Shown: piece by piece, positions 43,314-50,313 of the stretch
Layout of the letters: each line of letters opens with the position of its first letter
How positions within the stretch are numbered: position 1 is the stretch's first letter
Position numbers and translations under genes: made by a program
Assembly (NCBI RefSeq): GCF_030269485.1
Contig: NZ_BSTL01000034.1
Location: 1 to 64,000, forward strand
DNA length: 64,000 nucleotides
Reading direction: 5' to 3'
Origin: Actinoplanes sp. NBRC 103695
Lineage (GTDB): Bacteria > Actinomycetota > Actinomycetes > Mycobacteriales > Micromonosporaceae
Notes under the pieces: model-generated
The model's input: only the letters and a program-made list of their open reading frames with translations
The model's database searches: none
What the model was told of the DNA's origin: nothing

Positions 43314-43364
43314 GGCATCGGGGTCCGGGGGCGGCGCCGGCGGTGCGGGTCCCCGCCGCTGGAA

Positions 43365-43445
43365 CTACGCCGGCTGGGGATACCGGCCATCACGGATCGC
43401 GTGGTCCAAGCGGCGCTGAAGCTGGTCCTGGAGCCCGTCTTCGAG
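43365..43445 (+). pseudogene. Fragment of a group II intron reverse transcriptase
   Basis: 27 codons read LRRLGIPAITDRVVQAALKL and then VLEPVFE, the well-known RPLGIPTIxDRVVQxALKLVLEPIFE block of group II intron-encoded proteins. Nothing of the YADD domain, maturase or intron RNA is left. It lies just after the TetR stop and runs in frame into the next fragment. Confidence 0.75.
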
Positions 43446-43805
43446 CGAGCCGTGCTGAGCACCGTCGCCAGAAGAGGCAGTACACCTGAGGAGGCCCTGC
43501 ACATGCGTAAGCTCGTCCAGTTGTCGGTTGTCGAGCGACGACAGATCCTCCGGGACTTCGTCGACCGGGCGCTTGCCGACGGGATCAAACCCGAGTCGGA
43601 GGAGGGACGCGAGATCGTCAACCGCATCGTCGAGCCGACCCTGCCCAGCATCCGTGAGGCGCTGACGCTTCGCCTCGAACTGCTGGCCGACGCCTCCCTG
43701 GAACGGTTCTGGACCCTGGCCAGCGTGCTGCAGGGCCGCGAGCCGGGTCCGAGCGCGATCCCCGCCTTCCAATGGCTGCTCGCCGGGTTGCGCGCGCACC
43801 ACTGA
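43446..43805 (+). pseudogene. C-terminal part of a MerR-like regulator fused to the intron fragment
   Basis: This frame continues without a stop from the reverse-transcriptase fragment; a GTG at 43401 could start a 134-residue protein. The 119 residues from 43446 are helical and soluble. KLVQLSVVERRQILRDFVD and the final LERFWTLASVLQGREP..PAFQWLLAGLRAHH look like the effector end of actinobacterial MerR-type regulators. The DNA-binding helix-turn-helix that should come first is missing. I infer a 5'-truncated gene next to old intron damage. The family call is from pattern memory only. Confidence 0.5.
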
Positions 43806-43837
43806 TCCTGCCCGGCCGCGGTGCGTAACCTCTTGCT

Positions 43838-44446
43838 ATGGCCCGACGGGGATGGTGGCCGGTGCTTGCCGCTGCCGTTGTGCTGGCTCTGGTGTCGCTC
43901 GCCTCGAACGTGACGACCACGAGTCAGCTCGAGGGCAGGGCGGACTCACTGCTGGCCGGGCGCTTGACGCTCAGCCAGCTCATCAACGCGGGCTCGGTCT
44001 GGGCCGGGCTGGCGGTGCTCTCCGGGTGGCTCGTCCACCGCCGCGTCGCGGCCGTTGCCGCCGGCGTCGTCGCCCTGCTCACTGCCTGCCTCGTGCATTA
44101 CGGCGCCGGGATCGCCTTCGGCATGTTCGATCCGGACATCTGGATGGCCAACGCGCATTGGCTGATGGGCGCGATGGTCGTGGGTGGACCGCTCGGCCTG
44201 GTGGGCGCAATCGCCCGGCGGCTGGATCCGTGGGGAATGGCGGCCCGCCTCGTCGTCCCCGCTGGAGCCGTGCTCGAACCATTCGTCCTCGGCCGCTTCA
44301 CCACTCCCGCGATCCTGCCCTGGCCGAACAGGGTGGCCGACTTCGTCAGCGGAGCGGTGCTGTTGATGGCCGGAGTGGCGGGCTGCGTCTGGATCCTCGC
44401 CGCTGGGCGGAGGCGGCGGCGGGCGATGGCCGGCCTTCCGGCTTGA
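43838..44446 (+). CDS. Integral membrane protein, unknown function
   Basis: 202 residues with about six hydrophobic segments (for example WPVLAAAVVLALVSLAS, AVAAGVVALLTACLVHYGAG, WLMGAMVVGGPLGLVGAI) and a basic C-terminal tail (GRRRRRAMAG). It resembles small actinobacterial membrane proteins of the DUF6518 kind, but no functional motif is visible. The 32 bases before it hold no clear ribosome site. It is 70 bases from the next gene. Confidence 0.75.
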   Translation: MARRGWWPVLAAAVVLALVSLASNVTTTSQLEGRADSLLAGRLTLSQLINAGSVWAGLAVLSGWLVHRRVAAVAAGVVALLTACLVHYGAGIAFGMFDPDIWMANAHWLMGAMVVGGPLGLVGAIARRLDPWGMAARLVVPAGAVLEPFVLGRFTTPAILPWPNRVADFVSGAVLLMAGVAGCVWILAAGRRRRRAMAGLPA

Positions 44447-44516
44447 TCCGCGACTGACTCCGGTGGTTTTCCGCCATCCGCCCTCCGGCGCACCCGGCCG
44501 GGCTCAGGATTACGGC

Positions 44517-45602
44517 ATGATCATTCAACGTACGGTGAGAGCACTGGCCGTTGCCGGGACGAGTGCGGTGGTTGTCCTGGCGGGGGTGCCGGTGTCAGCG
44601 GCCGTCCCGCCGGTGCGGACCATCGCCGCCGAGTTGGACGGACCTATGGGCCTTGATGTGCTGCACGCACGGCGGGCCCTGGTCGCCGAGTCCGTGTCCG
44701 GCAAGGTCACCTCCATCGACCTGAGCACCGGCGCCAAGACGGCCTTGATCTCGGGCCTGGCCCGTCCGGCCGGGGTCACCTCGTGGTTCGGCAAGATCTT
44801 CGTGGCGCTGGGGGTGCCCGGGCCCGGTGAGCCGGCCGGGCCGAAACCCACCTTCCCCCCGGCCAGCATCCTCAAGGCCGACAAGCACGGCAGATATGTA
44901 CGCGTGCACGCTGACCTGATGGCGTACGAGTTGAAGCACAACCCGGACGGCCAGAGGCAGTTCGCGCCGGACGGCAAACCGTACGACGCGTTGTCCAACC
45001 CGTTCAGCGTCCTCGGCACTCCCTGGGGCATCCTGGTCGCCGACGGCGGCGCCAACGCCGTCCTGAGCGTGGATCCGAAGTCCGGCAAAGTCCGCACGTT
45101 CTTCGTGCCGCCGAACCCGAAGACGCCTGAGTGCCTGGCGCCGGGCGCGCAGGCCAACCCCGGCACGGTCGGCTGCGACGCGGTGCCCACCGGCATCGCC
45201 GTCTTCGAGAACGACGTGTACGTGTCCACGCTCGGCGGCGAGAAGCCCGGCGCGGCGACGATCTACAAACTGGACGGCCGCACCGGCGAAACGGTGAAGA
45301 GCTGGACCGGGTTCACGTCCCTCACCGGCATCGCGGTCTCGCCGCAGGGCACCGTTTACGTCTCCGAGGTGTTGCACGGCGCCCCGGCCGGCAACGGCCC
45401 GCCGCCGCCTGGTTTCCCCGCGAACGTCGGCCGGCTGACCCGGATCGCCGGTGACACCGTCACCCACGCCCAGGTCACCATGCCGACCGGCGTCGAATTC
45501 CACCGCGGCCGCCTGTTCGCGAGCACGTGGAGCATCGCGGCCGGTTTCAAGGTCGAGCACGCCGGGCGACTGGTCGAGGTGCCGGACGGCGCATTCAGCT
45601 GA
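44517..45602 (+). CDS. Secreted ScyD/ScyE-family six-bladed-propeller-like protein
   Basis: ATG 44517 gives 361 residues with a signal peptide (RALAVAGTSAVVVLAGVPVSAA). The mature part repeats NHL/SMP-30-like strands such as LDGPMGLDVLHARRALVAES, PFSVLGTPWGILVADGGANAVL and SLTGIAVSPQGTVYVSEVLHG, as in the ScyD/ScyE group. Cyanobacterial ScyD/E take part in scytonemin synthesis in the periplasm. Actinobacterial members are common and mostly unstudied, so I give only the family. There are two Cys (ECLAPG, GCDAVP) that could pair. A strong hairpin follows at 45641. Confidence 0.85.
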   Translation: MIIQRTVRALAVAGTSAVVVLAGVPVSAAVPPVRTIAAELDGPMGLDVLHARRALVAESVSGKVTSIDLSTGAKTALISGLARPAGVTSWFGKIFVALGVPGPGEPAGPKPTFPPASILKADKHGRYVRVHADLMAYELKHNPDGQRQFAPDGKPYDALSNPFSVLGTPWGILVADGGANAVLSVDPKSGKVRTFFVPPNPKTPECLAPGAQANPGTVGCDAVPTGIAVFENDVYVSTLGGEKPGAATIYKLDGRTGETVKSWTGFTSLTGIAVSPQGTVYVSEVLHGAPAGNGPPPPGFPANVGRLTRIAGDTVTHAQVTMPTGVEFHRGRLFASTWSIAAGFKVEHAGRLVEVPDGAFS

Positions 45603-45640
45603 CGGTCGAAACCAGGCGACCTCACCTCGCGCATGGCGAA

Positions 45641-45667
45641 GCCCGGGGACATGGCCAGTCCCCGGGC
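45641..45667. terminator. Terminator hairpin after the ScyD/ScyE-like gene
   Basis: Perfect 10-base arms GCCCGGGGAC and GTCCCCGGGC close a 7-base loop. It can also stop leftward transcripts from the tRNA-like region. Confidence 0.8.
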
Positions 45668-45751
45668 CTCCGTTTACCACTGAATTGCACACACCAGCAC
45701 GTTTAAGGGCGTGGATCATTCGTCAGGACATCGGGTTTTGCCATTAAACTA

Positions 45752-45902
45752 CCGCCGCTCGAAGCGCGGCGGACCGGACTTGAACCGGCATCCGCTGTCA
45801 TCGTCCACACTCGGTCGACCTGGTGATCAGTGGTGAATGCTGACATTGGAGCGAGAATCTGAGTCTCATGCCGGCTGCCTCTGCCAGTTGGGCTACCCCC
45901 GC
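45752..45902 (-). other. tRNA-like pieces in unusual order
   Basis: Read leftward: GCGGGGG (45896-45902), TA and a D-arm-like stretch form a tRNA 5' part. A 5-pair anticodon-like arm with 7-base loop CTCAGAT (45857-45863, anticodon CAG) follows after seven extra bases. About 60 bases later comes a T-arm (GCCGG-TTCAAGT-CCGGT, 45773-45789) and CCGCCGC (45766-45772). Only seven bases beyond that is a new 5' part, GCGGCGG-TA (45750-45758) with a D-arm GTTTAATGGCAAAAC (45735-45749), whose acceptor strand matches the CCGCCGC before it perfectly. No ordinary cloverleaf of normal length can be made from these. Confidence 0.45.
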
Positions 45903-45906
45903 GTGG

Positions 45907-46003
45907 TGGTGCGGGGGGCGGGGCTCGAACCCGCACTGGGACCGGTGGATTCAGCTTCAGCCTCAGCTGTCAGCTTTGCGCCGGCTGCCCGGCGCACCCC
46001 CGC
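45907..46003 (-). tRNA. Degenerate tRNA-like gene with encoded CCA
   Basis: Read leftward from 46003, the acceptor strand GCGGGGG pairs perfectly with CCCCCGC (45911-45917). A regular T-arm (5 pairs, loop TTCGAGC, 45918-45934) precedes it, and discriminator A plus CCA (45907-45910) follow. The D-arm is replaced by an 8-pair hairpin with a 4-base loop (45977-45996), and no normal anticodon arm with a U33 can be placed. The total is 97 bases with CCA. It is either a decayed or a highly specialised tRNA; the long D-stem recalls tRNA-Sec, but no TCA anticodon is seen. Confidence 0.4.
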
Positions 46004-46028
46004 GCTCCCACGGGGGAATCGGTGACGG

Positions 46029-46760
46029 CTACTCGAACAGGTAGCCGAAGACGGCCGCGCCGACCCGCTGGTCGACGGCGTCGGTGTTGTTGGCCTCCTC
46101 GCGCGCGAACTTGACCGCGGTCTGCAGGGACTGCACCCGGTCGAGGATCTCGTTGACCCGCTTGGCCGGCAGTGCGCCGGAGAACTTCACGGTCGTCCAG
46201 TAGCCGACGGTGACGTCCTCGTAGTAGACCTCGACCTGCGCCGGGTGCTTCTCGGTGGCCTCGGCCTTCACGTGGTTGCGCGGCACCTTCTTGGTGCGGT
46301 TGGTGCGCACCGCCTCGGTGCGCCAGCTGTCCGTCGAGTCGTCCCGCTGCCAGGACTCGGCCGCGTCCAGCACCGGGAGCTTCTTGACGAACGTGTGCAG
46401 GTCGACGAGCTGCTTCTCGAGGAACAGCAGGTACGTCACCGGCACCTGGGCGGCGATCGTGCGGCCGTCGACCACCACGTCGGCCCGCGCCGTGCAGTTC
46501 GTCCAGTCCTTCGTCGCGGTGACGTCGAAGAGCCGGGTCAGCGTCCCGGACACCTCGCGCAGGATCTCCTCGGCCTTGATCTGCACCCGCGTCGACTCGG
46601 CGGGCAGCTGCTCGCCCTCCTCGTCCTTCGGCTGGTACGTCCGGGAGATGCCGGCCAGCGGACCGGTCTTCTGCACGGCGTGGTGGGCGTCGCTCAGCTC
46701 GGCGAACGCCTTGCTCTTGACGCCCTTCTCGACGGCGATGATCTGGTTGAGCTTCGGCAC
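46029..46760 (-). CDS. Uncharacterised soluble protein next to the tRNA-like array
   Basis: I choose GTG 46760 (GAAAGGGGACATC before it), giving 243 residues; the longer open frame to 46913 has no ribosome site. The protein is hydrophilic, rich in Lys, Glu and Val, with no signal peptide or membrane helix. It has a coiled-coil-prone start (PKLNQIIAVEKGVKSKAFAE) and a late VEVYYEDVTVGYWTTVKFSG. I recall similar proteins in actinobacterial plasmids and phages, but I cannot name a function. The tRNA-like pieces begin 26 bases past its stop on the same strand, which suggests a shared transcript and a mobile origin. Confidence 0.65.
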   Translation of the reverse strand: MPKLNQIIAVEKGVKSKAFAELSDAHHAVQKTGPLAGISRTYQPKDEEGEQLPAESTRVQIKAEEILREVSGTLTRLFDVTATKDWTNCTARADVVVDGRTIAAQVPVTYLLFLEKQLVDLHTFVKKLPVLDAAESWQRDDSTDSWRTEAVRTNRTKKVPRNHVKAEATEKHPAQVEVYYEDVTVGYWTTVKFSGALPAKRVNEILDRVQSLQTAVKFAREEANNTDAVDQRVGAAVFGYLFE

Positions 46761-47391
46761 GATGTCCCCTTTCAGCCCGAGGAAGGTAACACCCGGAGCA
46801 CCCCTGGGCCGACCGGGTTTCCGCCGCCGCGGATCCGCCATCTGCTCCCGGTCGGAGCCGGGGTCGGGCTGACCGATGTGGACCGGGACCATGCCGGCGG
46901 TAGGAGAGCTCACGGCCGTCCAGGTTGGTGCGCGCAGCTGACATGACGACGCCTTTCCTGCGGCCGACGCCCTTGAGTCGCAGTGGCTGGCGGTCGACGG
47001 CGCCGCACAGTGGTGGACCTGGGTGCCTAGCTGGTGGTGTGCTGCTGCTCAGCCTGTTCCACCCGGCCGGCGCCCGGATCGGCTGGCGGCCATCCGCATC
47101 CAGCGCATCGTACTTAGCCCAGGACGGGCACCGGCATAAGCGAGACAGGCACGACTGGGGCCGGCTTGGCGATCGGGTTGGGATCAGAGCCCACAGCTGC
47201 CCGCTACTTCGCTTGTCGCCGGGACCGCCCTCCTCCCGTCTACGCCTCAGGAGTACCCGTGACCGGAGGGACGCCCCACCAGGCGCACTGAAATCATCGT
47301 GGCCGCAGGGAATTCGAGCATTCGGCCCGGCCGCCTTTGAGAAATGCTCATTTCTTACTCTGCGTCAGGCCGAACATGGTGCAGTGAGTAC
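46761..47391. other. 630-base spacer with a short palindrome before the collagen-like gene
   Basis: No reading frame here has support. AGAAATG-CT-CATTTCT (47340-47355) is a perfect 7-base-arm palindrome ~37 bases before the collagen-like gene and may be a regulator site. The stretch is less GC-rich near its right end, as expected for a promoter. Confidence 0.45.
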
Positions 47392-48822
47392 ATGCCGTCA
47401 CAAATACCACTTCGGGAAAGAAGTGGCCCGCGTCGGCGGGCGGTCCGGACGGCGCTCAGGGCTTCCGCGGCCGTAGCCATGACCGTCATCCTGCTGGTCT
47501 TCCACTCGAGTGCGGTCAAGGCCCTGGAAGCGCCGGTAGACCTGGGGACCGCCGGCGACTTCTCCGTGCTGGCCGGCGCTGAGCCCACCAATACCGGTTC
47601 GAGCTTCCTGGGTCAGGATCTCGGGAGGTACCCCGGAATCACTGCCGCGGGTTTCGGGACTGCCACCGTCGTCGGCGAAAACCACCTTGGCGACGCGGTC
47701 GCCGCGCAGGCCCAGGACGACCTCACCGTCGCCTTCAACGACGCCGCCACCCGGACCCCCTTCACCACCCTTCCCGCAGAACTCGGCGGCACCACGCTGA
47801 ACCCGGGCGTCTACCGGATCGGAGCCGCACAACTGACCGGACCGTTGACGCTCAACGGCCAGGGCGACCCGCGGGCGGTGTTCATCCTCCAAATCGACTC
47901 CACGTTGACAACGGCAGCGAACAGCGGAGTCGTCCTCATCAACGGCGCGTCGGCCTGCAACGTGTTCTGGAAGATCGGGAGTTCGGCGACGGTGGGCGCG
48001 GGCACCACTCTCGTAGGCACCCTGATGGCTCAAGCGTCGATCACGATGAGCGCGAACGCTACTCTCCAGGGCCGCGCGCTGGCCCGTACCGCGGCCATCA
48101 CCCTCGACACCAACATCATCACCGAGCCCGTGTGCGCCGCCGCACCCGGCCCGCCCGGTCCCCCTGGGCCATCTGGCGAGCCCGGCGCTCCAGGCGAGCC
48201 CGGCGCTCCTGGGCCATCTGGCGCTCCCGGCGCTCCCGGTGAGCCCGGCGCTCCTGGGCCATCTGGCGAGCCCGGTGAGCCCGGCGCCCCTGGCGCTCCC
48301 GGCGCCCCTGGTGAGCCCGGCGCCCCTGGCGCTCCCGGCGCTCCTGGTGAGCCCGGCGCCCCTGGCGCTCCCGGCGCTCCTGGTGAGCCCGGCGCTCCTG
48401 GGCCATCTGGCGAGCCCGGTGAGCCCGGCGCCCCCGGTGAGCCTGGTGCTCCTGGTGCTCCTGGTGCTCCTGGCGAGCCCGGCGCAGTCGGTGCCCCCGG
48501 CAGCCCTGGAGTCTCTGGCGTGCCTGGACCTACCGGTACCCCTGGTGCACCTGGTGCTTCTGGAGTTCAGGGCCGGCCTGGCGAGCCTGGCACAGCTGGC
48601 GTTCCCGGGCCTGTCCCCCTTGCCGCTCCCAGAGCGCCCGGCCAGCCCGAGGACCCTGATGCGCCTGGCCAGCCCGACAATCCCGACGAGTCCGGAAATC
48701 CTTCGTTCCTGCCGGTAACCGGTGACAGCCTGGCTCGTACCCTGACTGGCCTGGCAATTGTCATGGTCGCTATGGGCGGGCTTATTTTCTTCCTCGCCCG
48801 GCGTCGAGAGCGCCGATCCTGA
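47392..48822 (+). CDS. Sortase-anchored surface protein: DUF3494 ice-binding-like domain plus collagen-like repeats
   Basis: ATG 47392 gives 476 residues. After a basic start and signal segment (AVAMTVILLVFHSSAVKA) come residues ~48-245, a DUF3494 beta-helix (VDLGTAGDFSVLAGAEPTNT, LNPGVYRIGAAQLTG, RAVFILQIDSTL, NVFWKIGSSATVGAGT, then a TLQGRAL turn). About 50 Gly-X-Y triplets follow, then Pro/Asp-rich text, LPVTG, a membrane helix and the basic tail RRRERRS. The end is a class LPXTG wall-sorting signal. DUF3494 domains bind ice in some bacteria, but many serve as adhesins. The collagen-like stalk would hold the domain away from the wall. The sortase gene is not in the window. Confidence 0.9.
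   Translation: MPSQIPLRERSGPRRRAVRTALRASAAVAMTVILLVFHSSAVKALEAPVDLGTAGDFSVLAGAEPTNTGSSFLGQDLGRYPGITAAGFGTATVVGENHLGDAVAAQAQDDLTVAFNDAATRTPFTTLPAELGGTTLNPGVYRIGAAQLTGPLTLNGQGDPRAVFILQIDSTLTTAANSGVVLINGASACNVFWKIGSSATVGAGTTLVGTLMAQASITMSANATLQGRALARTAAITLDTNIITEPVCAAAPGPPGPPGPSGEPGAPGEPGAPGPSGAPGAPGEPGAPGPSGEPGEPGAPGAPGAPGEPGAPGAPGAPGEPGAPGAPGAPGEPGAPGPSGEPGEPGAPGEPGAPGAPGAPGEPGAVGAPGSPGVSGVPGPTGTPGAPGASGVQGRPGEPGTAGVPGPVPLAAPRAPGQPEDPDAPGQPDNPDESGNPSFLPVTGDSLARTLTGLAIVMVAMGGLIFFLARRRERRS
48144..48618 (+). repeat. Collagen-like Gly-X-Y coding repeats
   Basis: Some 50 triplets are built from 9-base units coding mostly GEP, GAP and GPS, joined in larger blocks such as GAPGAPGEP that recur almost unchanged. 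The middle is very regular; the right end is more varied. Such tracts gain and lose units easily. Confidence 0.92.
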
Positions 48823-48829
48823 ACGGCCA

Positions 48830-49070
48830 GCGGCCCAGCCTGTGTACCAGCCGTTGCAGGTTTCCGGGCCCGGCGACCAGGTCAAGCCCGACCGCCTCGA
48901 CATCGGTGGCGAGCAGGGCCGGCAGGGCGTCGCCGAGCTCGCCGATTAGGTGGCGACGAAGATCTTCGGCCGTTTCGCCGCCGACGTGAGCCGGGTGTAG
49001 GCGCGGCGCAGCCCGTCGATCTCGGCCGTGAGGACGGTGTCGGTATCCTCGAACGCCTGGACGCCAACCG
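48830..49070 (-). pseudogene. Frameshifted fragment of metE (cobalamin-independent methionine synthase)
   Basis: Read leftward, the text AFEDTDTVLTAEIDGLRRAY and RLTSAAKRPKIFVAT runs to a stop (TAA at 48946-48948). One frame over, it resumes as LIGELGDALPALLATDVEAV and GLDLVAGPGNLQRL. This is the N-terminal-domain region of MetE (normally ATYFGELGDALPALL), with one base lost at the join. No catalytic domain remains on either side. The bases between 49071 and 49308 may hold more decayed metE text, but I cannot show it. Confidence 0.75.
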
Positions 49071-49308
49071 CCGGGAGACGGGCGCGTCCGGCCCGCGCCA
49101 CCCGCCCGCAGCAGCAGCTGAAGGACGCGGGGGCTCAGCTGTCCCGGATCGAGGAGATCCTGGCGGGAACCGGCCCCGACGCGTGCACGTGCAGGCAGGT
49201 GGCCGCGGTCCTGGACTCCTCTACCGGGACTGGAGGGCGGCCCACCAAGACTGGTCAGGGGTTCTCTGCCGGCGCCATGGGAAGCCTGACGCCGGCCGAG
49301 ACTCACGA

Positions 49309-50313
49309 TCAGAAGTCGTCGTCGAAGCTGACCGAGCCGGTCACGCCCATCTGGTAGGCGGAGACGCGACGCTCGAAGAAGTTGGACAGCTCCTGGACGT
49401 CCTGCAATTCCATGAAGGCGAACGGGTTCTTGCTGCCGTAGAGCGGCTCGATGCCGAGGACGCCGAGGCGGCGGTCGGCCACGTGCTGGAGGTATTCGCG
49501 CATGTCGGACAGGGACATGCCCGAGACGCCCTGTTCGAGCAGGTCGGCGGCGAACTGGACCTCGCATTCGACGGCGTCGGCGAGCATGTCCTTGACCTGC
49601 TGTTCCATCTCGGCGTCGAAGAGGTCCGGCTCTTCGGCGCGGACCGTGTCGACGACGTCGAAGGCGAAGGCCATGTGCATCGACTCGTCGCGGAACACCC
49701 AGTTGGTGCCCGAGGCGAGCCCGTTGAGCAGGCCGCGGGAGCGCAGGAAGTACACGTAGGCGAAGGCGCCGTAGAAGAACAGGCCCTCGATGCAGGCGGC
49801 GAAGCAGATCAGGTTGAGCAGGAACGCTCGCCGGTCGTCGCGGGTCTGCAGCGTCCGCAGCTCGTAGATCGAGTCGATCCACTTGAAGCAGAACTCGGCC
49901 TTGCGGGCGATCGACGGGATGTTCTCCACCGCGGCGAACGCCTCGAAGCGCTCCTTCTCGTCGGGGACGTAGCTGTCCAGGAGGTTCAGGTAGAACTGGA
50001 CGTGCACGGCCTCCTCGAAGAGCTGCCGGGACAGGTAGAGCCGGCCCTCCGGGGAGTTGACGTGCTGATAGAGGTTGAGCACCAGGTTGTTGGCCACGAT
50101 GGTGTCGCCGGTGGCGAAGAAGGCGACCAGCCGGGAGACCAGGTGCTGCTCGGCCGGCGAGAGTTTGGCCAGGTCGGCGAGGTCGGAGTGCAGGTCGACC
50201 TCCTCGACCGTCCAGGTGTTCTTGATGGCGTCCTTGAACCGGTCGAAGAAGCGCGGGTAGCGCATGGGACGCAGGGTCAGATCCATGCCGGGATCGAGCA
50301 GGTTCACTGGCAC
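49309..50313 (-). CDS. nrdB: Class Ia ribonucleotide reductase, small (radical) subunit
   Basis: 334 residues from GTG 50313, overlapping the nrdA stop by ten bases. The di-iron ligands appear in order in FFATGDTIVANN, FEEAVHVQFY, ACIEGLFFYG and FRDESMHMAF. The radical Tyr would lie in the NLLDSY or FYLNLL region after the EEAVH helix. The conserved C-terminal tail that docks on NrdA ends SFDDDF. It supplies the radical for the large subunit to make deoxynucleotides. It is co-transcribed with nrdA and so is under the same riboswitch. Confidence 0.95.
   Translation of the reverse strand: MPVNLLDPGMDLTLRPMRYPRFFDRFKDAIKNTWTVEEVDLHSDLADLAKLSPAEQHLVSRLVAFFATGDTIVANNLVLNLYQHVNSPEGRLYLSRQLFEEAVHVQFYLNLLDSYVPDEKERFEAFAAVENIPSIARKAEFCFKWIDSIYELRTLQTRDDRRAFLLNLICFAACIEGLFFYGAFAYVYFLRSRGLLNGLASGTNWVFRDESMHMAFAFDVVDTVRAEEPDLFDAEMEQQVKDMLADAVECEVQFAADLLEQGVSGMSLSDMREYLQHVADRRLGVLGIEPLYGSKNPFAFMELQDVQELSNFFERRVSAYQMGVTGSVSFDDDF

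Noticed and set aside
45907..46003. tRNA-Sec, because of the long D-stem with 4-base loop and total length
   Set aside because: No TCA anticodon or proper anticodon arm could be placed, and the acceptor stem is 7, not 8, pairs; no selA or selB is nearby.
45735..46010. A transfer-messenger RNA (permuted ssrA)
   Set aside because: No Ala acceptor signature (GGGG start with G-U pair) and no tag-coding frame were seen.
48144..48618. Regular short repeats that could look like a CRISPR array
   Set aside because: The units are 9 bases, in frame, coding Gly-X-Y, with no spacers and no cas genes.
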